From positions 4,045,762 through 4,109,761 of the forward strand of contig NW_020654289.1 in the NCBI RefSeq assembly GCF_003589595.1: DNA of 64,000 nt, written 5' to 3'. Below the pieces are notes generated by a model. It was given only the letters and a program-made list of their open reading frames with translations, was not told the DNA's origin and made no database searches. The first letter of the stretch is position 1; each line of letters opens with the position of its first letter. Origin of the DNA: Hyposmocoma kahamanoa (Eukaryota; Arthropoda; Insecta; Lepidoptera; Cosmopterigidae). Below, in pieces: positions 31,823 through 42,959 of this stretch. The position numbers were made by a program, and so were the translations under genes.

Positions 31823-32842
31823 CTTATAATATGGTAAGTATCATAAATATTTTTTTTTGTATACATTATATTACGCATTCGGATCCAATACTCTTGAAAA
31901 AACCCTGAATCCCTGACGGTAATGACACTTAGGAGGCTACTAATTCTGCGCATCAGGGAAGCCGTTCCTTTTGCGCATAAAATATATAAATATGTGTAGT
32001 CTGTCTTTTTTGAAGACGGAGTAAAATGCCTGAAAAACTGAATGAGTGAAAAATTTTGCCCGCTTGCGAACAGCTAGTGATTGCAGTCGATAAATATTCT
32101 ATCGACTAAATATTGGTCACCCATTAAGAATAAATAGCAGAACTTTCGTTTCAATCATCGCCGAACCATTATTCATACAATTACTGAGCACTAATTCATT
32201 TAAATTGTATTTTTTTGTAAGTTCATACAAAATACACTGTATTTAGAACTATGTTTATGAAAAATACAAAGAGGAGACATATTTTAAAAATTTTCATTTA
32301 AATTCAATACAGATAATCAAATCTAGCTAAAAATGTATATGAATAAAAATTGATCTTGATACTAATCGGCCAACTGTCAAAATAAAAATAAAAATTCATT
32401 AGAACGTTACTTTCACAATTCTGTAATTTTTGACAAAATTTTATCGTCTTTCAGAATCTATCGTTAAAACTATCGACAACAACATACATAACTATTTAAA
32501 ATTTTATGAAGACTGGCAACCCTACAAATGTCAATTTACTCCATCTTAAAAAAAAGACAAACTATATTAACACTAATTTATAAGCACTTTTCCTATTATT
32601 ATTATTACCAACAAATTATGAAAGACGTCCGAAATAAACGAATTTTATTTTAATTTTAATTTTATAATAGATTCGAAGTCATCAAGCGTTACCGAACATT
32701 CTCGGATAAATGTATACAAATCTTTATTTACAGGAGAACTATACATAACAACACTAGAGTTTCTTGCTATTTCATCTCAGGGGAATCTGCTTCACGACAG
32801 AGTTTAATCAATTTAATAAGACCTATAATTATTATCGAGTTC
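31823..32842. other. AT-rich kilobase without recognised feature
   Basis: I see no ORF with known similarity, no RNA and no element ends. Confidence 0.5.
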
Positions 32843-33471
32843 CATCGAGTATATAACCAGAAATAGAGACGAAATAAGGGCCATTCATCCCAGGTAACTC
32901 ATCAAGCAAATGGTTCTTATATCACTTTTAAATATCAACTCTCGTTTGCACTGAAATCAACAATTAGAATGCTGACCTATGTGTACGTTTCCGTATATTC
33001 CAAAAAAACTGTATTTATTATAATAAAGATGATATCTCAAACAATGGGGACTGTTCCATTCGGTGGTGTGAGAAAAACAGCAAAACATCTAATTACAAAA
33101 CAAACGGAATCACATTTCAGCGATAATTAAATATGTATTTTTTCAATTTTTACCATTATAGCAAAACTCAAGTTAAACTGGTCGATTTCAAGTTGTTTAA
33201 CTTATTTATTATATATATATATATTTATTATATTAACTAAAAATATTAAATATGTAATTTTGCAATTTAGGTCCATTATAGCAAAGCTCAAGTTAACTGG
33301 TCGATTTGAAGTGAAATAGTTGACGACACCCATTGACGCCACCCGTCAATTTTTTTCGAATTAGGGCTGGCCAATCGGAGCGCAGTTGTCATCGTAATGA
33401 TTTGGCAGAATAGTTTTCAAACAAATCAAAATTACTTTTCGCCTGTATTTCTGGTTACTGTATACTCGATG
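32843..33471. mobile_element. MITE F, copy 2
   Basis: Inverted ends ATCGAGTATATAACCAGAAA and the reverse at 33440-33471, with the inverted subterminal CCAATCGGAGCGCAGTTGTC. The right end word TATACTCGATG is duplicated in tandem (to 33482). An internal direct repeat (CATTATAGCAAAACTCAAGT and CATTATAGCAAAGCTCAAGT) flanks an (AT)n run at 33208-33228. The 8-bp duplication is not clear here. Confidence 0.8.
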
Positions 33472-33750
33472 TATACTCGATGTTATATTGTATTGTGACA
33501 TTATAATATACTATTATAATAATAATTACCTGACCACACAAAATACGGAGTCCTCTATAAATCAATATTGTTTTAACCCTTAATTAGTCGTGCTAAATAA
33601 ATTGTGCAGTTATTCGCGTGGGGTGTGCAACACCCCAAATTAGACTCGAGAAATAAATAAAATGCAAAATACACGCAAAATCAGACTTTTATATATGACA
33701 ATAGTTGAACACATTTATTTCCAAGGTTATAAATTTCTTTCTATCTAATA

Positions 33751-34373
33751 CATAGCGAACTATAAGTTTCCGGAACTGGCCACTTACATAAACAATATTT
33801 AAAAAGTAGTTACAACATTTAGAATTGGAACTCTTTGGCTGTAGAATACAGTTTGTTTCATCTGACTGTCACTTGTTTTTACATTGTGGCGTCATTTTAG
33901 AAATTGGTTGTCTACATCACCATGGATTTAACTCGTGAAAATTTTCGTAGTATGATTTTCGACGACTTTAATTGTAACAAAACAGCTCAGCGGAGCTTCG
34001 CTCGGCTTCAAACTGCTTTGGGCGATAAAGCACCATGCAAAACGACTATTTATAGCTGGTTTGCAGAATTCAAACGCGGTCGTGTGAATCTCAGTGACGA
34101 ATTTCGTGAACGTCGCCCGTCCACTGCTGTAAAGAACAAAAACATCGATGCTGTGCGCCGTATGATCAAAACAGATAGGCATATGCCATACTATGAGATT
34201 CTTTAGGCATAGGCATGAGTCAAATACAATCAATACTACACAAACATTTCGGTGTGAAAAAGCTGTACTCTCGGTGGATCCTAACCAATTTGACTGAGGG
34301 TCAAAAAACGGATCGAGTCACTTGATGCAATGCCATGCTTACCAGACTCAACGAAAGGACGTCAAATTTGATT
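33751..34373 (+). mobile_element. mariner element, copy 2 (5' half only)
   Basis: The 5' terminal sequence CATAG...ACTATAAGTTTCCGGAACTG follows TA at 33749-33750 and matches the 5' end of mariner copy 1. It carries the N-terminal transposase and is cut at about 34373, where a SINE tail begins. Confidence 0.88.
33922..34373 (+). pseudogene. mariner transposase N-terminal pseudogene
   Basis: From the ATG at 33922 the frame encodes the helix-turn-helix DNA-binding part (MDLTRENFRSMIFDDFN, KTTIYSWFAEFKRGRVNLSD, VRRMIKTDRHM) and stops at 34206. After a frameshift it continues as GIGMSQIQSILHKHFGVKK and an in-frame stop at RVT*CN, then ends. No catalytic residue is present. Confidence 0.9.
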
Positions 34374-34456
34374 ATTTCTGATTTTCATAACACAAGTACT
34401 TTAGCTTTTATTTACTTTGTGATCGGAGCAACGTATGTATGTGATGTTGTCTAATA
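34374..34456 (+). mobile_element. SINE copy 2, 3' tail
   Basis: TTTCATAACACAAGTACTTT, a variable segment, and GTGATGTTGTCTAAT match the 3' body and tail of the SINE at 266-482. It starts exactly where the mariner sequence stops, so the junction is an insertion or a fusion point. Confidence 0.7.
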
Positions 34457-34943
34457 AAGAAAAATGTTATGGTTGGTGTCGACTTTGCACATTATTTCCA
34501 TCGTAAAACTGACATTAAACCAATGATAGCTCGAGCAGTATTATTTGTGTAAAAATCTCGTGAATACTGTTAGTTGAGGAGACGATTTGACAAAACACAC
34601 GGGAAGATGAAGTATAGAGACGACGTCAAAGGAATGGCACTTTCTTGAGATCGCTTACAGATGGCAAAAGTTCGCGATTACCGGCTAGCTGCGAGAGTTT
34701 TGCATAGTATTTTTAAGGATATAACACAGAGGCAGTTCAGTTCAGAGGGCGGCTGAAAAGTAATCTCAGACTATTTTTAATTCAAAACGAATACTGGCCA
34801 CTAAATTAAGTCGATTTTTATTTTTATTTTCAAAATTAGTGACTTTTTTGTTTATTACGTTTCGTTTTGCATAGACAAAATGCGGACGAAAAAAGTAAAA
34901 CGTTTAAAATGAGCAACACCCTTTTTTAATAGACTAATGTCTA
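34457..34943. other. Noncoding stretch
   Basis: No gene seen. It contains TTTTGCATAGACAAAATGCG, inverted relative to sequence near 22700. Confidence 0.4.
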
Positions 34944-35127
34944 GTTAGCCACTCTTAGGGGTGGATTATTTTCTTAAAATTTTATTGCAATCAATACTGA
35001 GGTACCCTCTTTCCAACAAAAAAAATCATCAAAATTGGTTTAAAAATGCCCGGGTCATTGCGTATCATACATACAAAAGAAAGTAGAGTCGAATTGAGAA
35101 CCTCTTCCTTTTTTAAATCGGTTAAAA
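34944..35127 (+). repeat. Repeat B, copy 8 (3' part)
   Basis: It starts at CTCTTAGGGGTGGATTATTT and ends at TTTTAAATCGGTTAAAAC. It is 5'-truncated. Confidence 0.75.
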
Positions 35128-36118
35128 CAACGTTGTTGGTTGTCTTTTCATGCTTAGGGATTACATTTTAACCGTCCCTCTTATTTCTCTATCTTACATG
35201 TGGAATTTATTTGTCAGACCGAGACAATGACTCTCGTCAACGAAGGGTGAAGAAAAAAATCATGATGATACCTGCATTTTAAAGAGTTACAGAACCTTTG
35301 GTATTGGCAAATTCCTGCTCGCATTGTGCCAGCACCTTGGCGTAATATGGCCTAAGTCTTCTTTTTAAAAGAAGATATACAAAAGGTTGATTATGGTGAT
35401 CGTAAAAAGGGTACAAAAACTTTCCAAAATCGACGTTAAAGCATCATTCATTAATCTCAGAGCTTTTAATAAAACATCAAAAGCATAAAATGAGTCCATC
35501 ATCAAAGCACTCGATAAGATTCAGAAAAAGGAACGCCAATTGGAGATTTGAAAAATGCTAAAACTTTCCCGTTCATGTTCAAAGGCCGGGTTTTATGTTC
35601 GCATTACCGTCAAAGTTTTTCGTCCTTTGATCGAGGTAGAAACGTCTGGATGAACGAGTGGTTTTAATTTAACTTTTCGTCAATTATTTATGATATCTGC
35701 CCAGAAAACACTCATATACAACTTTTTATGTAAGGACAGGCACCCACTAGTGCGACGGCACCTCAAGGAATGCATAGTAGTTAAGGTTTATTACTACCTT
35801 AACGCGGCATAATTACCATCTGTGTGCGCTTGCATATAGGAATGCCGGAGGATCCCTTGCCCATAACTTTCCGTCGATGTGCGCCGATCTTTATTGTTTA
35901 GGTTTCGCTTTCTTTAAGAAATCATAATATAGGAGGTTATATTAGTGACGACTATAATGTAGTCCATTTGTTCACTGATATTTATATCGTGCAGTACATT
36001 AATCGTGGAATATTTTTTATGCACCCAATATTACCTACGTAATAATGTGATTTAATATACATAAGTATAGAGCTCAGTCTTCGTACAATAAGAAGTTGTG
36101 TACTATACATGCATATTG
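35128..36118. other. Noncoding kilobase without recognised feature
   Basis: AT-rich sequence with no ORF I recognise and no family member. Confidence 0.5.
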
Positions 36119-36420
36119 AGTGGCAGCAGAGCTCTTTTTGAAAGTGTTCGTCCAAGGAAGTACTGCCACCTTACTTATTTCTGTCGCCAAGCAGTAATGT
36201 CAGCATTATTGTGCTTCGGTTTTGAAAGGTAAGGGTGTTGGTAAAATTACAAGCATATGGGACTTGTCAACTTATGTCTCAGGGTGACGGGCGCAGTGGT
36301 AGAGCCCTTCAGATCTTTGCAATTTAAAGCCCTGAGTGGCACTGTAACTGTTATGGACAGTGGTGTAGCTTACCATCAGACGCACGACTTGTTCGTCCCG
36401 TCACTTGATGTTATAAAAAA
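36119..36420 (-). repeat. Repeat A, copy 12 (full length)
   Basis: A well-preserved minus-strand copy, from AAGTGACGGGACGAACAAGT (right) to CTTTCAAAAAGAGCTCTGCT (left), with both hairpin arms (AGTGCCACTCAGG and GGGCTCTACCACT) somewhat diverged. Confidence 0.88.
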
Positions 36421-36627
36421 TATCAGTTCTCTACGAGGTACCTTTTTTTTTGCTATTGGACACTATGTTGTATTCTTCTATTAGTGGACTGTAGGTAGAT
36501 CTGGTCTTGATGTAAACACAGTATCACTTAGAGAAACTTTAATATTCCGCAATTACAAATACATAAATTATCTTTCCGAGAGCAACCCGCGATCACACAC
36601 TGACTGACAGAAACCATAGATAATCGA

Positions 36628-37105
36628 AATAATCTCAGTACAGAGTACTAAAAAAAAACCGACCTCAAAAGTACGTGGTATTACGTATAATTAGCAAGTT
36701 TTATTGAAATCGGTTACCGGAAAGTGCGCAAATCCGGATCCATCCCCTAGTTCGCCATTATACGGAACTTGACACGGGAGATAATAAAAATCGGTTCTCA
36801 CGTTCTCACTACCCAAAGTATATTGAGAGAGAGAAACGGCTTGAATTGGAGAATAGCAAACTCCATCATTAAAATAATTGCTCCTTATAATAAAATTTAG
36901 GCGCTACTTATAAAAATGAATCTTCATGCATGAACAGCCACCCTTAGAGGTGAATAATTTTGTTCAAAATTAAATGGGACCACCGTGGAGGTACCTTCTT
37001 TCCAACAAAAAAGAATCCTGAAAATCGGTTCACAAATACCGGAGTTATCTCGTAACATACAAAAAATTGATAACCGCCTCCTTTTTTGAACTCAGTTAAA
37101 AATAC
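36628..37105 (+). repeat. Repeat B, copy 9 (full length)
   Basis: It runs from TAATCTCAGTACAGAGTACT to GAACTCAGTTAAAAA, with a small duplication GTTCTCACGTTCTCAC in the middle. Near the 3' end about 25 bp are deleted. Confidence 0.8.
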
Positions 37106-37275
37106 GTTTGTTTAGCCAAACGTACAACATCGTTACAAAATTTCGCTTCCATTCCTTTCCACCGCAATATAAATTGAGCCTATAAGTATCGCCAGACAAG
37201 TCGCCGGATGTCGTGAGTGTTGTGTGTCGGTCTAGTGACAATCCTAGTGCACATGTAAATAATGAAAACCACGCG

Positions 37276-37500
37276 CAGGTAGTGGCAATGCAACTATCCA
37301 TAATAGTTGCAGAGTCACTTAGAACTTTCGCAAAGATCTTAGGGCACTGCCACTGGGTCCATCACCCTGAGATGTAAGTTGCCAAGTCCCATGTGCCTGT
37401 AATTCCACCAGCACCTTACCATTCTAAACTGGAATGCAGTAATCCTCACATTACTACTTGGCCGCAGAAATAGGTGACTGCTACTAAACGTAACTAAGGT
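37276..37500 (+). repeat. Repeat A, copy 13
   Basis: Plus-strand copy with a decayed head (GCAATGCAACTATCCATAAT), a hairpin shortened in the loop, and the distal segment ending ACTGCTACTAAAC. Confidence 0.78.
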
Positions 37501-38150
37501 TATTAATACCGTGTATTGCATTTTTTAACTATCTACGTGTATTACTTTAATAGACAAATTATAAGTAAGATTTCTGGATTCATAGCCCCTGTAATACACA
37601 TGCATAATATAAGTACAAAGTTTAACATTACGAATATACTGTGCCACTTTACAACACAAGTAATTTGCAAAGGGGACATGTGAACCCACAGACCCGTCCA
37701 AACAAGTTAAATTAATTGCCCTCATAACAACCAACGCCATCTACTATTTCTCCCGCTACTGCACGCAGAGTTGTGTATTAACCAACACGCAGGCGTAACA
37801 CGCATCGATCCGAAGCGGGCCTGTAAATAATACAGTTCACGACAAAAAAAATAATTTGCGAACGCTTTACATGCATTATTACGCATCGCTGCAAAAGAAT
37901 GGAAAACATTTAAGATACTTTAAAGAGTGCTGAATAAATGAATGAATGAATGAATGGAGTATTCTAATATTCTTGTAATATGTTTTCATTTTAATATTTT
38001 TTTTTATAAATTCAAACTATATTTCAGCAGTAGAACGTAATGACAATTGTGGTCTAAATTTAAAATTGAATATAAAGTATCCGCACGTTTCAAAAAATAA
38101 AAGAAAACTATAATTAAAATACTAAAATAATACTTTTACGACATTCTGGC
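37501..38150. other. 5' flank of the receptor exon, with (AATG)n
   Basis: Mostly AT-rich noncoding sequence. A short AATG run lies at 37931-37956. I see no exon. Confidence 0.5.
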
Positions 38151-38156
38151 AGTAAA

Positions 38157-38433
38157 AGTATATATGAATGGTTCGAGCGAATAGATGCGTTCGGAGTCTG
38201 CGCAATGGCGCCATATTTGCAGCGTTTTCCAGCCAGTAGGGGCGCTTCGATCGCTCAAGCGTCTCGGGCGTAGCTGTCAAAATTCGCAAAATTATTTTGT
38301 TTCAATTCCGATTCTATTTTCGTAATTTGAAAACAATTAAAGTTTTCATTTTAATCCGTTAAAACCGCTTTAATGGGTTATTCGCGTAAATACAGCCGAG
38401 CGTTGTGAAGTGACAATACAGTGCCAAAACAAG
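38157..38433 (+). promoter_or_regulatory. Possible promoter and 5' UTR of the receptor gene
   Basis: Upstream of the receptor ATG is a TATA-like GTATATATGAA at about 38158, then a GC-richer stretch at 38190-38280 (GCGCAATGGCGCCATATTTG), then AT-rich leader. The base composition shift and position suggest promoter and 5' UTR. No transcription start can be fixed from sequence alone, and a further upstream noncoding exon is possible. Confidence 0.35.
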
Positions 38434-38616
38434 ATGTCTCGGACAATATTTCTCGTGTGCCTCTCTTTGTTCGGTGTGTGCGTCGGGAATCCTGATGCAA
38501 AGAGGCTGTACGATGATTTGCTCAGTAATTACAATAGACTAATAAGACCTGTTGATAAAAATAATAACACAGTTCTGGTGAAACTTGGCCTTAGACTTTC
38601 GCAGCTGATTGACTTG
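38434..38616 (+). CDS. nAChRalpha3: Nicotinic acetylcholine receptor alpha subunit, first coding exon (partial gene)
   Basis: This exon encodes 61 residues. A hydrophobic signal peptide, [18 protein letters not shown], is followed by [19 protein letters not shown] and [15 protein letters not shown], the hallmark N terminus of insect nicotinic receptor alpha subunits. These form pentameric acetylcholine-gated cation channels at neuronal synapses and are the target of neonicotinoids. I chose the ATG at 38434 because it directly precedes the signal peptide. The exon ends at TTG|GTAAGT (donor at 38617) in phase 0. In the family the next residues are usually NLK/DQ; that exon is not found in the rest of the window. 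The words [16 protein letters not shown] point to the alpha3 type from memory, but alpha1-type subunits are close, so the subtype is less certain than the family. Confidence 0.88.
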
Positions 38617-38798
38617 GTAAGTACGCTTTATCACGTGCCCATTTTCATATGTTGTAAATATTAGATCTAAAAGAAAAGTGTTTGCGACATGGTAAAAAAA
38701 TAACACTTTTTATTGTCAGTCTTGTTATACGAAAGTACATATTTTTTTATTTAATGTGAATAATGTTGTCCTATTTTTGTTTTTTTTTTTTGTTTTAG

Positions 38799-39440
38799 GC
38801 CCACATTGGGCGTCATTTAAGTTATACAGTCCAATAATAACTTTATGATAACGCACCCAAAAGCAAATTTATGGATAACTAATATCCCATTTCAACAGTG
38901 TAATCGTCCGAAAGTTTGCTTAAAACAAATAAAATTTTATCATAACCAAATTATGCATAACTACGCAGCATCCATGCGCAACAAGTACGCTACAGGGTAT
39001 CAGTTACTACAAAATTTTACTTAATACAAAGGATACTATGAACCCTAAATTCAGAAATGTCTTAACTAAAATGTGTAAAAATCAATAACAAACATAAAAA
39101 GAAGATTTATGCGTTCCAAAATGGCGCTAGTTGTAGCAGGACCAATCAGGACCATCTAGATTACAGACTTGCGCCGGTGTATGTGAAGGGCTGTATTTCA
39201 AACCTGTGCACTAGTGCATTCGATTTAAGGTTGAATATTTTATACTTACTAGCGCAGGATACAATCAATACATCCCTTTTTGTGCACCTGCGTTGGAAGT
39301 GCAGAAAGCCATTTCGTTTGCCAATCTCTACGCGCTAGGAGTGATTCTTTGCTTTCTGCCTGATAAATTATTAAATTATGCTAATTTGTGCCTTGTGAAG
39401 ACGCCATTACTTTTTATGGGTAAGTATGTATAAAATAATA
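38799..39440 (-). mobile_element. LTR-like repeat 1 with primer-site-like motif
   Basis: On the minus strand a putative LTR (about 38816-39440) is followed by TGACGCCCAATGTGGGC (38799-38815), which resembles the tRNA primer-binding site TGGCGCCCAACGTGGGG of many insect LTR retrotransposons. The interior shares, with repeat 2, AAAATGGCGCT, ACCAATCAGG, AGACTTGCGCCG, TTAAGGTTGAATATTT and CCTTTTTGTGCA. There is no coding region. This is an old solo-LTR-like remnant; the call rests on the motif plus the repeat. Confidence 0.45.
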
Positions 39441-39613
39441 AGGAAATTATCGCAGCGACGGATTGCTGCAGCTATCGCTATGTATTTTGCAGCTATTTGT
39501 CTTTTATAGCATTATATTGTAACAATGCGACCACAAACGCGTCTGAAATTAATAAAGGGTTGTCATTACGGGTAAACTCTTCAATGGAGTTGCCTTAAAA
39601 ATATGCCAAATGA

Positions 39614-40150
39614 CCCCATACTGGGCGCCAAATACAATCTAAATTAACATATTTATTACACGCTAAGATTTTGATTGAAATAGGACTAAAAACTTTTCGT
39701 CGCATAAAAAATACGCGATGAATTTTAAATTTACATGTATACGGTTCCGTAGTGTCTAAACGCAACAAGTATACTTAGTTCTTGCGAATTAATATATCCT
39801 ATATATCTTTTAAGTATAATGTTTTTTCTATGAGCATTTTAGATTAAAAATGTCATAAAACTGAGGACAGGACCTAATCAATATTGTTAACAAGATCATG
39901 ATTAACGCGTTGCAAAATGGCGCTGGGTAGACCAATCAGGCTGTCTAGATTATAGACTTGCGCCGCTGAATTTGAAGGGTTGTATTTTTAAACATGTGCA
40001 CTAACGTATACAACTTAAGGTTGAATATTTGAAACCTTTCTACACATACTCGGTACAGTCAATAACACGTTCCTTTTTGTGCATCTGCTTCGAAGGTGCA
40101 TGCATGCAGACAGCTATTTTGATTGCCAGCGGAGAGATTTAAATAGCAGT
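39614..40150 (-). mobile_element. LTR-like repeat 2 with primer-site-like motif
   Basis: It repeats the layout of copy 1: TGGCGCCCAGTATGGGG on the minus strand (39614-39630) abuts a diverged copy of the same about 520-bp sequence. A third short match lies at about 43812-43870 (AAAATGGCGTTCACC and GATTATAGACTTGCACC). Confidence 0.45.
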
Positions 40151-40287
40151 AGATCTCCTCATGAGAGAGTTTATTTAATTTTTATTTTATATATTTATAA
40201 ACATAACAGAATTTACATACTATATAATTGTACAAGGTCACAAAAACCAATTTTGGATGACCGTACACTCGTCTTCTAGTACTTTTT

Positions 40288-40580
40288 TTATAATATCAAG
40301 TGACGGGACGAACAAGTCGTTGGCCTGCTGGTAAGCTACACGCCTGTCCTAACAGTTGCAGTGCCATTCAGAGCTTTAAATTGGACAGATCTGAGGGGGA
40401 CTGCCACTGCGCCCGTCACTCTGAGACATAAGTTGAGAAGTCCCATGTGCCCGTAATTTCACAAGCAGCCTTACCTTTCAAATCCGGAACGCAGCAGAAA
40501 TAGGTAAGGTTGCCACCTTACCTACTTCTGCTTCCCTGGTCCTTCCCTGGACGAACTCATTTACAAGGAGCAGTACTAAA
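40288..40580 (+). repeat. Repeat A, copy 14 (full length)
   Basis: From TATAATATCAAGTGACGGGA to TTTACAAGGAGCAGTACTAA. It has a short internal inverted duplication near 40497-40535 (GTAAGGTTGCCACCTTACC). Confidence 0.88.
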
Positions 40581-40743
40581 ATACATATTACATTTAACAT
40601 TAAGTTATAGTTATGAAGTAATCGAAAGAATCTGCTCAGCAAACACAGTTAATGAATTTAGTTGTAGGATATGATACCATGATGCCATTAAATTCTACCT
40701 GCCCTAACCAATCGGTACGCCACGAGATTTTCTGCCCAAGTAA

Positions 40744-40938
40744 TTGCTGCGTTCCGGATTTGAAGGATAAGAGTGCTCATCACATTACAGGCACATGGGA
40801 CTTGTCAACTTAAGTCGGTGACAGGCGCAGTGGCATTGCCTCGCAGATCTTTGCGTGGCACTGCAACTGTTATGGACAAGCGTCTCGTTTACCACCAGAC
40901 TCACGACGTGTTCATCTCGTCATTTGGTATCATAAAAA
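40744..40938 (-). repeat. Repeat A, copy 15
   Basis: Minus-strand copy, 160 bp from copy 14 and in opposite orientation, with short deletions at the hairpin (only GTGGCACTGC and GCAGTGGCATTGCC remain). Confidence 0.8.
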
Positions 40939-41082
40939 ACTTGTCTATAATTAACAGTGATCGAAAAATGCAGTATATTTATCTACACTTTAATTAATAA
41001 ACATATAGTGAATAATACCTTCTACAGCGATCCCAAACTTATTTTATTTATTGTGTTAATAAAAACTCTTTTAAACAATTTA

Positions 41083-41144
41083 CTCTATTACATTGTTGTG
41101 TGTGTTGGTGCAAGACAATAAACGTTTTATCTATCTATCTATCA
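41083..41144 (+). repeat. LINE-type 3' tail with (TCTA)n
   Basis: ATTACATTGTTGTGTGTGTT, then GCAAGACAATAAACGTTTTA runs into TCTA units. A comparable tail occurs at 55388-55461 (GTGATTGAGACAATAAACGA followed by TTA units). Such short-unit tails are typical of CR1/jockey-type LINEs. The coding part is absent here. Confidence 0.5.
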
Positions 41145-41287
41145 TGGCTATATTTAGAGGAATGCTACAAAAAGTTAAATTATGATAACAACGTTCACAT
41201 GAACCACAGGTGGTGCATACCAAGGCCTCTACCATGAGACTACAGTGACACTTGTCGCTAGCGACCGCGTAACTTACAACATGTGGA

Positions 41288-42080
41288 GCCTGATTCAGAA
41301 CTTTTCGATATTTAAACCGAATCGTTCAATTGGTTATTGTTCTCGAATCGGAGGGCGCTTACCGAGCTATCCAGAACATTCGAGTTAAATGTTCGATTCG
41401 GATACGATATCATTATCCAACAGCGTTTACGGAGTTAATCGGTGAAATAGATTATAAGAAAAATTAAAATCCTTTTATATACATTTTTAAGACTTTAAAA
41501 GCGTAAAATATAGGAAAGCATTTGTCTTGCATTCATTGACTTACAAATAAATGGACGACGGGTCTAATACAAAAACCACGAAAAAAATGTCCCAAGTCAA
41601 CCTATTCGAAATTTAAATTGTAATGTCATCGCAGTATCGCGCTGTCAGTAGAACAAATGAAGACTAAAGCGGAGTGTCGCGCTCTGTATACGATTTTAGC
41701 GCCTTACAAGTGCGGACACTTTTTAGCGCGGACCCGACGTCCATATAATTGTAAGTCAATGCTTGCATTGAAATAAATTAATAAAGTTGAACAAAATCCA
41801 GACTTTATTTAAAATAATAAAAGATTTCCATATTTAATTCTTGCTTTGTAAACAATAGGACGTTCGGTAGCTTACATTCGATATCTCTGTTCTGAATAAT
41901 GTTTTAGCCTTTGCCAGTCGAAAAGTTCGAGTAAACGTACGGGTGTGACGTCATTTCGGTTCGGTTTCGAATACGACATTGGACGTTCGATTGGGGTGTT
42001 ATGAATAAAAATGAAAAGAAATCGCATGATATCAAATTGAATCGGTCGACAACTGAGTTATCGTAAGGTTCTGAATCGAC
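41288..42080. mobile_element. Putative TIR element split by MITE D copy 4
   Basis: GATTCAGAAC near 41290 faces GTTCTGAATC near 42069, and both halves are rich in TTCGA/TCGAA words (TCGAATCGGAGG, GTTCGATTCGG, TTCGGTTTCGAATACG). Removing MITE D leaves about 560 bp. No ORF is seen and the target duplication is unclear. Confidence 0.4.
41534..41761. mobile_element. MITE D, copy 4 (228 bp, very young)
   Basis: Perfect 8-bp duplication CTTGCATT (41526-41533 and 41762-41769). Sequence is identical to copy 1 except one base (GTAATG for GTTATG). The near identity of two unlinked noncoding copies means recent transposition from one source. Confidence 0.93.
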
Positions 42081-42245
42081 CCCATACGTCGTATTTATTG
42101 CACATCAGGAAAACTCGGAATGCACGAATTTATCCGAACGTTGTTGTCGCGTCTATATGTTATCGTGTTATTCCCTGATATATTTATGACAACGAAATAA
42201 GAAACTTTATTAACGTTGTCAATGACTTTGACGTTTGATATTGAC

Positions 42246-42838
42246 CATCGAGTATATAACAAGAAATAGAGACGAAATGTCATTTAATTTGTTTGAAAAC
42301 AATTCTGCCATATCATTAGTGTGACAACTGCGCTCCGATTGGCTAGCCCGAGTTCGAAACAATTGACGGGTGTCGTCAATGAGTGTTTATGTTTTAGTTT
42401 CAGTTTATGTGCTTCAGCACAACTACAATCAGCGTTAAGGTATGGACGAACAGTATTTATGTACTGAAGATCTTTAGCACGTGACATGGATCCATTTAGC
42501 ATATTTAAAAAAATACATTATATGAAGTTAAGCAGCATGGTTCTTTTTAGCTATTAAAATGTTACTTATTTAGGGTTGGCACCCTGAGAGACTTTTATTT
42601 TTCCGTTTTGGCTTGGTATGTTGCCAGGATCTTTTGTGAGCAGGAAAGGACACGTCTGGTGTTCTACCTAAATACATAACTCAATTTCACTCGAGGTGTG
42701 GGTTGGTTCTTGTTTACATGACTATGTCCAATTAGGGCTGGCCAATCGGAGCGCAGTTGTCACAGTAATGATATGGTAGAATAGTTTTCAAACAAATTAA
42801 ATAACATTTCGTCTCTGTTTCTGGTTATATACTCGATG
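42246..42838. mobile_element. MITE F, copy 3 (593 bp)
   Basis: Inverted arms of about 110 bp (CATCGAGTATATAAC..., GCGCTCCGATTGGCTAGCCC and its reverse near 42735-42760) surround an interior unlike that of the other copies. The flanking 8-mers ATATTGAC and GTCGTGAC match at five positions. Confidence 0.85.
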
Positions 42839-42959
42839 GTCGTGACTTAGTGTATGATTGTCCTAACCGTTGACCTTAGATGAAAATCTGAATTTTATAC
42901 GTCACGTTCAAGGTCTAGCTAGCAGAATACGTGAACTTATCTGTTTATTCAAACACTTA

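Noticed and set aside
38770..38815. Splice acceptor starting the next receptor exon
   Set aside because: The T run plus TTTTAG looks like an acceptor, but the following bases do not encode the expected NLK/DQ residues and match a primer-binding-site motif instead.
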